Source: Pirellula sp. | GTDB lineage: Bacteria; Planctomycetota; Planctomycetia; Pirellulales; Lacipirellulaceae | DNA: 64,000 nt | Assembly: GCA_013822725.1 (NCBI GenBank) | Contig: PNKX01000012.1 | Span: forward strand, 62,001 to 126,000 | Direction of reading: 5' to 3' | Part shown: in pieces, positions 47,501 to 55,250 of the stretch | How the letters are laid out: every line of letters begins with the position of its first letter | Numbering within the stretch: position 1 is the first letter of the stretch | Notes under the pieces: model-generated | The model's input: the letters and a program-made list of their open reading frames with translations, nothing else | Told to the model about the DNA's origin: nothing | Database searches by the model: none | Program-made: the position numbers and the translations under genes

Positions 47501-48193
47501 TTCGATCAGTCGCCCCGAGGAGATCGTCGGCGTTGCGTCCGGGGGAAGTTCGAGCGCAAACCGCTGCGACACGGCGCTGGGAAGTTGGAGGACGAACTCG
47601 AGTTCGGCGCCCCGCAGTTCGGGCGTCGACTGCCAGTCAATTTCGACTTTGCCGGCATGATCGACGAGCAATCCGTAAGTGGATCTTCCCTCAGCGCCAG
47701 ACCAGAGCCCGAGCGTCGCTGGAGCCGGGTCGGCGAGGGCTTTGTCGTCGAGCCAGTGGCCGCGTAGGACGACGGCGTTCCAAGGAGCCAGCGAGAGGAC
47801 GGCAGGCGCCGTGTCGATGAGGCGCAGGTCGAACGCGGCGACCCCCGAAAGCAGGTCACCCTCCGTGAGCCGGGCGGAGTACTCGGCGGCGGCGAGTTGC
47901 GCGCCGCCGAGTTGACTGAGTTGGCGGCGCTCTTCGGTTTGCTGGACGAGGCGTTCGAACTCGGCGCGTTCCATCGGTAAATACTGAGCGCCGCCAGTAG
48001 GCCAGTCGGCAGTGCGGTCGGCGGCGACGAAGACGCGACGATATTGCAGCGGCGACGGCGACGGGGCGGCGGCGGGCGGCTCCGTCACCGTTTGCGCGAC
48101 GACCGCAGGTGCGACGGCCATCGTAGACGCGATCAACGCAACGGCGAGCAGCCGCCAGCGCGGCCTCCGCAATGACGCTGTCGTCATGTTCAT
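41549..48193 (-). CDS. Giant two-module envelope protein of unknown function (2214 aa)
   Basis: Not recognised. The signal peptide is RWRLLAVALIASTMAVAPAV (cut near 34). Module 1 (about 35-1095) is a long, beta-rich, Ala/Pro/Leu-rich ectodomain ending in several helices: HVAWLIAAVAGGWLW, VLTAAVAAVCLVV and PLPQAIFLGLLTGAIVRLF. Directly after, about 1105-1130, is a second signal-like stretch VMLAIATLIAIPRPASAQAP. A second ectodomain follows (about 1130-2140), then C-terminal helices (WFAALMLAAAVGVAW, YVALAAAGLLWWYFLAPSLV). It therefore looks like two envelope proteins fused in tandem. The start overlaps the upstream gene's stop by 4 bp. It is probably a membrane-anchored exported protein that works with its neighbour; no enzyme motif was found. 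Confidence 0.82.
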   Translation of the reverse strand: MNMTTASLRRPRWRLLAVALIASTMAVAPAVVAQTVTEPPAAAPSPSPLQYRRVFVAADRTADWPTGGAQYLPMERAEFERLVQQTEERRQLSQLGGAQLAAAEYSARLTEGDLLSGVAAFDLRLIDTAPAVLSLAPWNAVVLRGHWLDDKALADPAPATLGLWSGAEGRSTYGLLVDHAGKVEIDWQSTPELRGAELEFVLQLPSAVSQRFALELPPDATPTISSGRLIEQTDVASGAARRWTYQLAGGVEHRLQIRRPADPAAAVAASATAPLVAVTEAYHLTADGIDYEAELRIQNQRSALNELRLDASSALHIATVTVNRRPVEYRRDPEDAAAILVPLPTPADVVSAPVIVALSGAASVTFDAPWKLPSVAARDLFWIEGTSTLWVDPALEVRSLVPRECSLLNVVGVGSGVAGEVFRLQAWSSEASTELIVGNRRESLRHRTGVVAEFADREIVARARSVIWSDGGRAFHIAAPLAGDWNIESVVATPADGVVEWHVEEGDVRQLHLQLRRAPAASSPLRLNIAARKPWRAWTRMASLSDLEFLKFPGDSEGQWLLAKDRRGNEVVPDAKLAQAIVSVESLPLAAEELLGEVANGLLVNLQAATPNALVSVASTAITFSGEAWMDLTADGAGYEHRAEILCRPASGALSELRLLAARPLPADVAWELDNGQPVTVERIAALSPTPAAPAAVSPPPSGPVEYRLRLPQPRTAPFRIRATWRSATPVDAAVNLLTLPDAETWQAWAIFRGHAGQVAVDPRDALPAFALPSQTSTLEAQLPPIACYRLGDDPAASPVSPPTFIAVAAADGAAARGVVAWRCDAETQQFADGTQNHRIAYQIEARQPADVQLTVPQGASFTAIAVDGRPPVAAQDSRDGVVRFRIPGSPRLQVLTVTIEQKVAPLERNASISPVLPRTSFPLLRGEWTLRWPAAYDAVPLASSQHEGNAEPADWLARLGGPLSGHGGQRWYDGMLLAHVDAASPIMPASAAGVVSPGGWSSVTQSFVDRPAPVSLRLASGEQANWHVAWLIAAVAGGWLWSRSRRAVAVLTAAVAAVCLVVPEPFIPLPQAIFLGLLTGAIVRLFVSFLTKPRRNANSRSRLCVPTASVMLAIATLIAIPRPASAQAPVPAPTPSPPAATALAPDQAPSQVLFPVDGAGRSVGPDVYVPSQMAAELLTVAVDAHPVALVDAHYQLELEPAGAEVVARRVQLRFRWESRRPQTRVELPISAADGAIDPASLLLDGQPIVPVWNAAGTSLSLHFPLAGVHELTALVAPAAASPAGNTQRGRLHLPIPPLAGATVEVLHPTSFHDVRVASAAPVASQSNAARSTYRLGTTPFLDVTWPARLEREAAGVAVEQLSLLNVDPAGALLEVRLRFSGEASLDALRLATSPQLKLLSLPEGSPLEAAPYGQNGADAPGEVALRFRSPLTLPLTVSLQFQLQRTLSVGRIGYPSVEVVGMNVRSRHFAVRADSRLRIRDSAAIGLTAVTPAELETLWGPAAASASLHYAVAAPTPDWSLHVSPAPARFTSRESLELHCSDKDVRVAYSAAIADVEGELLVHRLVVSPDLRIEQVAATLDGAAGALPLRWARPTPAEVHIFLSRPLSEHHVLRVSGRLNDVITAAPAQGAAVDAGLLSAVERSVQLPRIALESAQAAPIDLLLFRSSDVLVDWASSPPPSKPLAGSLDPAKGLFVGQFTLPRGAAALPELKVIPNDAQYEADALLTLQLEQAEATAECRLQGRATRGMVDRLQLIVGKNWRGPFTCAPAASVVRRDLGGDADRQLLDVRLTRPIPAGESFALSIRGPASLEEDQRIRFPTLRLANAERQRTYLVLPPTAGNLTAEWTLRGLQSQPLPESLAASLSTSLNLPQPPPAYRVERERFVAEQRVFPDAMRRAAYRLAETRVVVDPDGSAVALSQLIVQAGGGDECRVAFPAGAELQYVAVDGVPQHRLPAAGAPWQAPVASRFLPRVLLFSYRLPKFAPHASHRFEPPQVIIDGKPLVPQTSLWQIADAGMQPTPANDAKQLGAVDFAVAARREQIDAFLDAYPLASQLAEWELRLWRQPWFDRLNAGDPAAAVNDPAAWTRLRERLATSTAANQPAPIDPTSQWSAAASLRSASFQGDVNGAVTLAPHATSWPIARWFAALMLAAAVGVAWRQPAALRGLTLPMKRWPYVALAAAGLLWWYFLAPSLVGLLIIAFAIAAYRKSRS

Positions 48194-51100
48194 GGCAACG
48201 TCTCGCGGATGTTGCGCGTGGATCCGACGGCCGCCACGTCTCCCGCCGAATCATCCGGCCGTTCCGCGAGCCATGGCTGCGTGGCGGTCAGGCTGGCCAC
48301 GGAGCTGGCCGGCGACGGCTGGGAACTCCGTCGGATGCGCACGTCGGCGAGCAGCCAGCGCGTGGCGAGCGAGACGATGGTAAACGCCCCGCCGAGGAAG
48401 ATCGCTTGCACCAACAGGACGGCGGCTTCGGGATAGGCGGCGAGGGCGGCGGCGGCGGCGATGATGGCAGCGAGCCAGAAGCCGGCGGTTCGCCCAAGAT
48501 TCGTGTATAAGGCGACTAAGCCGATGACCAAGGCGCCAGCGCCGGCGGCAATGATCAGCCATGCACGCCGGACGAGGCGCACGCTCGCGTGCGCCGGAGC
48601 ATCAAAGGCGCTAAAGAGATATTCGTTAGCAGAGGCGGGAATCGTCGGGGCAGCGAGGGCGGCCGTCCATTGCTCTAAGTCCGCTTGCGATTGAGTCGGT
48701 TGGCGTCCCCAGTTCCATTCGCGCCAGCCGAGTCGGTACTCGCCATTCATCCCTTCCGGGGTCGTCACGACCGCCATGTCGCGGGGGACGATCAGCTGCC
48801 AATAGACCGGGCAGCTCCCTTGCACATGCTCGAGCTTGGGAAACTCGGCGCCCACGCCGGCGGCGACAGCGAGACGCTGCTGGGCTTGGCGTCGAAGTTC
48901 GAGCGTATGGGCTTGAGGGCTTTCAATCGGCGGCAGGGCGACCGACAGCAGGCTGCCGCTGATGTTCGCGGGGATCGTCTGCCCATCGAGTTTCACTTCC
49001 AGCGGGCGACCGACAAAATCGTCGGGCAGCGCCACGTCGACCTGCGGGGCGCTGGTCCGAAATCGGTAGACGTAACGATCCTGGCGTTGACCGCCGACGA
49101 TCCAGGTTTGAATCCAGGTCGCTTCGGCGCGCAAGTCGAGCGGCTCGGCGCCTAGAGCCGCTTCGAGCCGCAACGGAAGCTCGCTGACCGGCTTCGACGC
49201 GGTTGCCGTCAACAGCGCAGGCTGCTGCTGGCCGCCGACGCCGGTCGCTTCCGGAGCCGTCGAGCGCCAGAGTTCGTTCTGGCCCTCGGCCCACAACGTC
49301 ACGCGAGCTTCTCCGGCAGGAGAAGAAATGGTTGCGCGGGCCGTCGTCGGTTGCGCGGGGGTCGCCAGGGGAATCGTGATTTTCGTCTGCCCCAGTCGCT
49401 GCGATTCGCTCAGAGGGTAGGAGGACCGAATTTGCAGAACGATCCGTCCGACCGCAGGGCGCGGCAGACGGACCAACAGGCGCAAATCTCCATCGGCAGT
49501 TCCCACGGCGGACGGAGCGAGCGGGAGAATCTCAATCGCCGACGACGCCAACGGTTTGCCGTCGAGCAGCAGTTGCAGGCCTTCGTTGGCGAGCAACTCC
49601 GTAGCCACGGCGGCAGAGAGTTCGCGGGTCGGCTGATAGGAAACGTCGTACTGGAGTCGCTGCTCGACTTCGAGGACGTTGTCAGCGAGCCGGCCTTCGA
49701 CAATCGACTCGACGACGATGGCCTGTTCTTGCTCGCTGACGTCAATCGCCACGCGCGGACGGTGGAGAAACGTTTGATACCGTCGAGCGGACGTTTCACG
49801 TCGCGAAGGCTGCGCCGGCGGCGCAGCGGCAATCGGACTCGCCGTGGTTGTCCCCGACGCGCCGTTCGACTCGTTCGCACTTGGAGCGGGGATCGCCCCG
49901 CTCGCGTCGGCCGACGCGATGCCGCTGGAGTTCTCCACTTGAACGACGGCGCGCCACGCGTCGTCGCAACTGATCGACAAGGTTCCTGGCAGGGCATAGG
50001 CGTCGAGCAGTTCAGGAAGCGGCAAATCGTGCAGGCCCAATCCCGCCTCGCGGCGCAGCGTGAAGCGAATGCGGGCCTGTTGGAGGTCCGATTCCTTCAG
50101 CGGCATCACCAGCACGCCGGCAGGCGTGACATGTTGCTCCGAAAGATCGACGACGCCCCCGGATTCGATCGGTTGCTCGGCGAGTTCCCAACCGCGCAGG
50201 TCGGCCCGCAGTTCAAAGGTTCGGCCGCCGAGAAATTGATAGTCGAGCGTCACGTCGAGCGTGGCCCCCTGACTCCCCAGATTCATCGCATACGTCGGAG
50301 TGACGCGGACTTTGCGTTGCCGCGGTTGCGTGCTGATTTCCAATTGCCACTCTGCGCCGGCGCCGGCGAAGGCGGCCAATGGCGCAGGCGTGCGGAGAGC
50401 TTCAGGAAGCTCCAGCGGATCAATCTGCTCGATCCGCCCCGCGGCGTAGAAATCAGCGTGGAGCAGTTCGCTCACGCGTACCGCGAGTTGACTTCGTTGT
50501 CGGAAGGCGCCAACGACCTCAAACGGCGACGCGCTGAGCGGAGCGCTCGCATCGGCGCCGCTCTGCTCGGCGACCAATCGTATCGGCGGAGGCGCGGTAG
50601 AGGCCTGCTCGAAACGAACTTCGACGAGCGCCGAGGCGTCTTGGCCGGTGGTTGAGGCAATAGGAAAGATCCCATAACCGGCCCCCGCCGGGAGCGACGC
50701 CGCCGCCGCCCCGCGCGGCAATCGAATTCGTACGCGGTCGAGCGGTTCGCCGAAGCTGCGCAGCGTGACGAACGCTTCGTAGGCGAGGCGCCCCGGCTCG
50801 ACGGTGACGGTCGCCGCGACGCTAGAACTGAGCGTGGCCGTGCGGTCGAACTCCTCGACGGGGAGCGGTCCCCAGCGCAGAGCGAGTCGGCCCTTGGCGC
50901 CGTCGATTTGGGAAGTGTAACGACCGTCGTCCGCGGTGACCGTGGAATGGACGGCCACCTCGGGCGACTCGACTTCCACTTGGCTCGAAGCGGTGAAGTC
51001 AACATGCGACGTCGCCGCAGTCGGGAGTTCAACTTCGAGGCGGCGGCTATCGCCGTCGCGCCGAACGAGAAGCTGGCCCGCGAGTGAAATCGTCCGCCGC

Positions 51101-51636
51101 TCGCCCGGCTGCCCCTTGAGCCAAGCCACGTAGCCCTGCCGCTGCGGATCGAAAAGCAGAAAGTTTCCCGTTTCGTCGGCGGAGATACTCCACTTTTCGA
51201 CGATCAGCGTCCCCAGTTGCAACGGGACCGCGACCCAATCGGCCGATTGAAGTTCGACTTCGATCGTCACGTCGATCGCGATCTCGTCGCGCTCGGCGTT
51301 GGCACTGGCCTTGAAGTCGGTGAGCGTGGACGTCGGCGGCCGGGCGTCGCCTTGCTGGCCTTGCGCGGCCCGCCATGATTTTAAAAAATCTTCGTAACGG
51401 TACCCCAAGACGCGACGAAGATTTCCGGCGGCGTCGGGCAGGAAGAAGACGTCGGGGCCCGCGGCGCCAGGCGCGGCTGGGGAGAGTGCGGCGCCCGTCT
51501 CTGCAACCACGACCGCCGGGGCAACGTCACTAGCCGCCGGCGTCTGAGCGGGCGGTTCGACCGGCTGTGCGGAGGTGCGCACCGCCAGCAAGCTGGCCGC
51601 TAGCGTCACTGCCAGGAGTATGCGAGACAAAGGCAC
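48190..51636 (-). CDS. Giant envelope protein of unknown function (about 1148 aa), partner of the 2214-aa protein
   Basis: Not recognised. I place the start at GTG 51636, which gives a signal peptide (VPLSRILLAVTLAASLLAVR, cut after TSA). The frame is open to 51891, but the extra 85 residues are Arg/Ser-rich and unlikely. The ectodomain is beta-rich; its opening (LRRVLGYRYEDFLKSW ... VAVPLQLGTLIVEKWSI) parallels module 1 of the next gene (YLPMERAEFERLVQ ... LAPWNAVVLRGHWLD). The C-terminus has helices AWLIIAAGAGALVIGLVALY and VLLVQAIFLGGAFTIVSLAT, sharing QAIFLG with that module, then a polar tail of about 50 residues. The TGA overlaps the downstream ATG, so the two proteins are likely made together. 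Confidence 0.78.
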   Translation of the reverse strand: MPLSRILLAVTLAASLLAVRTSAQPVEPPAQTPAASDVAPAVVVAETGAALSPAAPGAAGPDVFFLPDAAGNLRRVLGYRYEDFLKSWRAAQGQQGDARPPTSTLTDFKASANAERDEIAIDVTIEVELQSADWVAVPLQLGTLIVEKWSISADETGNFLLFDPQRQGYVAWLKGQPGERRTISLAGQLLVRRDGDSRRLEVELPTAATSHVDFTASSQVEVESPEVAVHSTVTADDGRYTSQIDGAKGRLALRWGPLPVEEFDRTATLSSSVAATVTVEPGRLAYEAFVTLRSFGEPLDRVRIRLPRGAAAASLPAGAGYGIFPIASTTGQDASALVEVRFEQASTAPPPIRLVAEQSGADASAPLSASPFEVVGAFRQRSQLAVRVSELLHADFYAAGRIEQIDPLELPEALRTPAPLAAFAGAGAEWQLEISTQPRQRKVRVTPTYAMNLGSQGATLDVTLDYQFLGGRTFELRADLRGWELAEQPIESGGVVDLSEQHVTPAGVLVMPLKESDLQQARIRFTLRREAGLGLHDLPLPELLDAYALPGTLSISCDDAWRAVVQVENSSGIASADASGAIPAPSANESNGASGTTTASPIAAAPPAQPSRRETSARRYQTFLHRPRVAIDVSEQEQAIVVESIVEGRLADNVLEVEQRLQYDVSYQPTRELSAAVATELLANEGLQLLLDGKPLASSAIEILPLAPSAVGTADGDLRLLVRLPRPAVGRIVLQIRSSYPLSESQRLGQTKITIPLATPAQPTTARATISSPAGEARVTLWAEGQNELWRSTAPEATGVGGQQQPALLTATASKPVSELPLRLEAALGAEPLDLRAEATWIQTWIVGGQRQDRYVYRFRTSAPQVDVALPDDFVGRPLEVKLDGQTIPANISGSLLSVALPPIESPQAHTLELRRQAQQRLAVAAGVGAEFPKLEHVQGSCPVYWQLIVPRDMAVVTTPEGMNGEYRLGWREWNWGRQPTQSQADLEQWTAALAAPTIPASANEYLFSAFDAPAHASVRLVRRAWLIIAAGAGALVIGLVALYTNLGRTAGFWLAAIIAAAAALAAYPEAAVLLVQAIFLGGAFTIVSLATRWLLADVRIRRSSQPSPASSVASLTATQPWLAERPDDSAGDVAAVGSTRNIRETLP

Positions 51637-51892
51637 GTCGAAGCGACCGTTCAAGAACAATGACGACAAGGGGCGGCAGCTGGCTATTCTACGGCGGGAG
51701 CGGCGTCGCAGTTTGGAGAGGAGCGACCGGGCGACGCGAAAAGAAGCGAGCGTCCCTCCATTGTAGGCAGCCGGTCGTGTGGAAGTAGCGCTGGTCGTGA
51801 CGGCGGCGGCCCGCAAATTCGCTGAAATTCTCGGGGAATTCTGGTTAAAACGGCATGAAGGGATAGGAGACCAGACGCAAAACGACGGCACT

Positions 51893-51949
51893 CTAGCCGG
51901 AGGGCCACGCCCTCCATGAGAGCCCGGAGGCAGGTGTGCCTCCGGCTAG
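51893..51949. repeat. Palindromic repeat cluster, CTAGCCGGAGG family
   Basis: Outer arms CTAGCCGGAGG (51893-51903) and CCTCCGGCTAG (51939-51949) enclose smaller hairpins GGAGGGC-CAC-GCCCTCC and GGAGGCA-GGTG-TGCCTCC. It lies 20 bp beyond the stop of the inositol-phosphatase-like gene on the minus strand. The stretch 51637-51892 upstream of the giant operon shows no gene. Confidence 0.8.
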
Positions 51950-51969
51950 ATGGGCAGTTTTCCGATCGT

Positions 51970-52758
51970 TCAGCTGATCAGCGGGAGCAGCCGCCCATGG
52001 AGATTCGCCGTAGAGGCCGCCAGATAGTCGGCTCGGGCCAAATCGAACGGTTTGCCGTCAGCGGCCGAGACGGAGCCGCCAGCCTCGCGGACCAGTAAAA
52101 CGCCGGCAGCAGCGTCCCAGGGGTGGATTTCGTGGGCCCAATGGGCGTCGAGACGGCCGCACGCCACGTACGCCAAATTCAAGGCCGCAGATCCGGTGCG
52201 GCGCATGGCCTGGCAAACCGGGCCGACGCGCATGAACGCCCGGAGATCGAGCGATTCGTCGTCCAGCCGGGGCGGAAAACTGACCGCCACCAGCGATTCT
52301 TCGATGGTTTCGGCCTGGCTCGCGGCCATCGGCTGCCCATTCAATGTGGCGCCGCCTCCTGCGGATGCTGAAAAGCACTCATTTCGCTCGGGATCGAAGA
52401 CGACCCCCGCGACTAGTTGGCCCTGGTGAGCGACGGCCACTGAAACGCCGTAACAGGGGAGTCCATGGGCGTAGTTGATCGTCCCGTCGAGGGGGTCGAC
52501 GACCCAGCAGTAGGGGAGGTCGAGCTGCGCCATCACGGCCGCTTCTTCGCCGAGAATCCCATGATCTGGAAAATGCTCGGCAATCACGCGGCGAACCGCC
52601 TGTTCGGAGGCTAAGTCGGCGTCGGTGACGAGGTCGCGAGGGGCTTTTTCACGCGTCTGAAACCGTCCCCGCCAAGCCATGAGTTGTTCGGCGCCAGCCT
52701 GGGCGGCCTGTTCGCAGACGAGTAGAAGTTCGGCGGGAGTCGGGTTCGCGGAATTCAT
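51970..52758 (-). CDS. Inositol-1-monophosphatase-family phosphatase
   Basis: 262 aa, the normal family length. Metal-binding motifs are present: LGEEAA (first Glu), WVVDPLDGTINYAHG (Asp-Pro-Leu-Asp-Gly-Thr) and the C-terminal HPWDAAAGVLLVREAGG. DLVTDADLASEQAV matches the conserved 'D-V-T-x-x-D' region. Members remove phosphate from inositol-1-phosphate, 3'-phosphoadenosine 5'-phosphate or fructose-1,6-bisphosphate, and sequence alone does not settle the substrate. The ribosome site is weak (AAGGTG). A palindromic repeat cluster follows the stop. Confidence 0.92.
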   Translation of the reverse strand: MNSANPTPAELLLVCEQAAQAGAEQLMAWRGRFQTREKAPRDLVTDADLASEQAVRRVIAEHFPDHGILGEEAAVMAQLDLPYCWVVDPLDGTINYAHGLPCYGVSVAVAHQGQLVAGVVFDPERNECFSASAGGGATLNGQPMAASQAETIEESLVAVSFPPRLDDESLDLRAFMRVGPVCQAMRRTGSAALNLAYVACGRLDAHWAHEIHPWDAAAGVLLVREAGGSVSAADGKPFDLARADYLAASTANLHGRLLPLIS

Positions 52759-53055
52759 CGCTCAAATGCACCTTGTGGCAAGGATTGAGGGCTGGGGGTT
52801 CTATTTTGACGCAAAACCTTACTGGTTAGGAAGTAGCGATTATTTATAGCGATCGGGTTGCGGTCCCCCGAAATATTCTTGCGGAGAGTCGCGACAAAAA
52901 GCTGGACATGAGGATTAGAACGGGTATGATCACAGTGAACGAGGAGGATGCGGTTGGAAGTCTGTTCAGCATAACCATTCGCAGTGATGCGATCGGCGAT
53001 TGACTGATCTTCTTTATCCCCCCACAACAGACCTACGGCCTCTTCTCTGTTCCGG

Positions 53056-53095
53056 CCCCGTCGCTTCACTTCGGTGAAACGGCGGGGTTTTTTTT
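53056..53095 (+). terminator. UUCG-capped intrinsic terminator without an upstream gene
   Basis: CCCCGTCGCTTCAC-TTCG-GTGAAACGGCGGGG has a 14-position stem with one mismatch, a TTCG tetraloop and eight T directly after. No + strand gene lies upstream in 52759-53055. It therefore ends a short untranslated RNA, or acts as an attenuator in the leader of the gene at 53176. Within that upstream stretch a 25-codon frame (52926-53003, MITVNEEDAVGSLFSITIRS and on) is possible but unsupported. Confidence 0.85.
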
Positions 53096-53175
53096 GGTCT
53101 CGCGGGGATCTCTGGGCGAGCAGAGAATAAGCGACGGAGGCTGGCAAGGACCTCAAATCTCTTGTGGAGACGTCG

Positions 53176-53883
53176 ATGTCGGCAGTGAAGGCTAATTGGC
53201 AATCGTCTAAGTCCGATTTTTGGCAGCTCGACGGCAGCCGAGCCATTTTGCACGCGGCTCGACTTCGCGGTGCGATCGATCTGCTGCATCCCTGCCGCGG
53301 CTTGACGGGAATGTGCATCGACGGTTCGGCGCTCGTGGGCTGGCTGATGGCGGTCGACGTCGTCGCCACCGACGGGTGCGGGTCGCCGTGCGACCAACCT
53401 TGGCAGATTGCGGATGTCTACATCCGTGGACGTGATCTGGTGGCGACCTATCGCGAACCGTTGGAGCAGCCGTTCAATTTGCAGCTCTATTGGCGAATCA
53501 TCGACGCCCTCGACGGCGCCGCGGGTCTCGATCTGATTTGCTCGATTCAGACGCCGCTCTGGGAAGCTCACCCTGGCGTCACCGCCTGTTCATCGATGTT
53601 CGAAACGCCGGCGGCCATTGTCGGCGACGGGCTGATTGCCGCGGGGCAAGGGAAGTGGTCCTACGTCGAGGCGACGCGACGCGGCGACTTTGCGCCCGCA
53701 GCTGCGGAGAGACAAGGCGAGTTCGCCGGCGCTTATTGGCGATTCGGTCCGCAGTTTATGGAGAAGGGGGTCATTCGCCGTTTGCAGGTGCGCGGGGCGT
53801 TCGTCCCCCGCGACACCGCAGTGCGGGACGCCGGGCGGTTAGCGCAGGAACTCGCCAAGGAAGAACCGGCGCTGACTGCTTAA
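53176..53883 (+). CDS. Conserved hypothetical protein (235 aa)
   Basis: Not recognised. Start MSAVKANWQSSKSDFWQLDG: GTGGAG lies 7 bases before it, and a GTG four codons upstream is the alternative. It is soluble, with no signal or membrane helix. Trp/Gly-rich beta-strand-like segments (ALVGWLMAVDVVATDG, QPWQIADVYIRGRDLVATYR, LYWRIIDALDGAAGLDLICS, GAYWRFGPQFMEKGVIRRLQ) suggest a beta-sandwich fold. Its last 4 bp overlap the end of the convergent metallophosphoesterase gene. A terminator 80 bp upstream (53056-53095) would have to be read through, or the promoter lies after it. Confidence 0.75.
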   Translation: MSAVKANWQSSKSDFWQLDGSRAILHAARLRGAIDLLHPCRGLTGMCIDGSALVGWLMAVDVVATDGCGSPCDQPWQIADVYIRGRDLVATYREPLEQPFNLQLYWRIIDALDGAAGLDLICSIQTPLWEAHPGVTACSSMFETPAAIVGDGLIAAGQGKWSYVEATRRGDFAPAAAERQGEFAGAYWRFGPQFMEKGVIRRLQVRGAFVPRDTAVRDAGRLAQELAKEEPALTA

Positions 53884-55070
53884 GATTTCTTGTCGTCTGG
53901 CTGCTGCCGCGTCAACTCCAGCAGCGCGATCTCCGGCGGGCAGCGCCAACGCAGCGGCGTCTCGCCGCTCACGCCGCGGCTGACGTGCAGCACCGTCTCT
54001 CCGCGACGGAAGACGCCGCAGGCGTAGCGCGTGCCGTGGAGGCTGGGGCTCATAATCGATCCCAGGATCGGGAACTGAATTTGTCCGCCATGCGTGTGAC
54101 CAGCCAGCGCCAGGTCGGCGTCGGCCCGCACGCACCAACCGAACTGGTCGGGCGTGTGGCACAGCACAAGCCGGAACTCAGGGCGACCAGGCTGCCGCGG
54201 CGTTAGTTGCTCGAGGCTGGCAGCAGGCGACATCCACGGAAGTTCGTTACCTCCCAGCGTGATCGGAACGCCATTCCACTCAGCCTTCAGCCAGCGGCCG
54301 CTGAGACAAGCCAGACCGCAATCACCGAGAATTTCGCGAGTCTGCCCCGCATCGACGAAGGCGTCGTGGTTACCAAGGATAAAGTAGACGCCCAACGGAG
54401 CGCAAAGGGCGCCGAGCGTCTTTTCGAGCCAGGGGACGCACGCCGCGTGTTCGATGATGTCGCCGGTGATGGCGATCACGTCGGGCCGCAGATCGTTGAG
54501 TTGCCGCGTGACGACTTCGTAGAACTCGCGATCGAGCCGCCCCGTCATGTGGAGGTCGGTTATATGGGCGATCGTCAAGCCTTCCAGTTCTTCCGGAAGG
54601 CGGGGGAGGGCAAGGCGTTTGCGATCGACTGAAAGCTTGAGCGCTTCGTTAAGCGGCAGTGAACCGAAAACGGTCGCGACGGCGCCGCTGAGCGGTTTGC
54701 GACCAAGGAGCTTTTCGATGTCACGCGCATCAGCCGACCACTTTTGCAGCACCGTGCGGTCGTAGCGATGGGCTTCGACCCAAGGTTTGACCACGAGGGA
54801 GAGGAAGCCGATAGCCAAAGCGAGCCAGAGGTAACCGGCGACCACATCACCACGGTGGAACGGATGGAACTCATTCGCCTTTGTGCGGTAGCACTCCCAA
54901 GCGATCGCCGGCGGAATGATGAGAATGGCGAAAAAGGCCGCCAGCGTCAGCAACTTGATGACGGGCCGCGGACCGCTCAAACCGTGTAGACGATTGACCA
55001 AGCCGGTCCACAAGAAGCCATGTCCCAGCGCTGCGACGGCCAATCCAGACCAGACGAGGGTGGCAGTCAT
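53880..55070 (-). CDS. Membrane-anchored metallophosphoesterase (YkuE-like)
   Basis: 396 aa. Three N-terminal membrane helices (VWSGLAVAALGHGFLWTGLV, KLLTLAAFFAILIIPPAIAW, VAGYLWLALAIGFLSLVVKP) precede a calcineurin-type phosphoesterase domain from about residue 165. Dimetal ligands are visible as HITDLHMTG, AITGDIIEHA, FILGNHDAF, CHTPDQFGW and LAGHTHGGQIQFP. Relatives include YkuE/YaeI-type enzymes acting near the membrane, some on lipid intermediates; the substrate here is unknown. The gene ends 4 bp inside the convergent hypothetical gene. Confidence 0.9.
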   Translation of the reverse strand: MTATLVWSGLAVAALGHGFLWTGLVNRLHGLSGPRPVIKLLTLAAFFAILIIPPAIAWECYRTKANEFHPFHRGDVVAGYLWLALAIGFLSLVVKPWVEAHRYDRTVLQKWSADARDIEKLLGRKPLSGAVATVFGSLPLNEALKLSVDRKRLALPRLPEELEGLTIAHITDLHMTGRLDREFYEVVTRQLNDLRPDVIAITGDIIEHAACVPWLEKTLGALCAPLGVYFILGNHDAFVDAGQTREILGDCGLACLSGRWLKAEWNGVPITLGGNELPWMSPAASLEQLTPRQPGRPEFRLVLCHTPDQFGWCVRADADLALAGHTHGGQIQFPILGSIMSPSLHGTRYACGVFRRGETVLHVSRGVSGETPLRWRCPPEIALLELTRQQPDDKKS

Positions 55071-55157
55071 CGGAGACCAGCGGAAAGGGTGACGAAGTTC
55101 GGCGAGACCGAACTATAGCATTCAGATGGGCTGGGCCCCATGTCGGTCGAGAGAACA

Positions 55158-55244
55158 GTAAAAGCCACTGGCTTTGCCGGTGGACGCGCTAAGCTTGAGG
55201 CAGCCGTTAGAAGATTCGTGCACCGGCGGAGCCAGTGGCTTCTA
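55158..55244. repeat. BIME-like inverted pair after the PAS-GAF-receiver gene
   Basis: GTAAAAGCCACTGGCTTTGC...GGTG (55158-55182) pairs with 55220-55244 with three mismatches over 25 nt. The core AGCC-ACTGGCT-GCCGG is related to the 13285 element. It ends 6 bp from the stop of the minus-strand gene. Confidence 0.8.
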
Positions 55245-55250
55245 CGCCGA

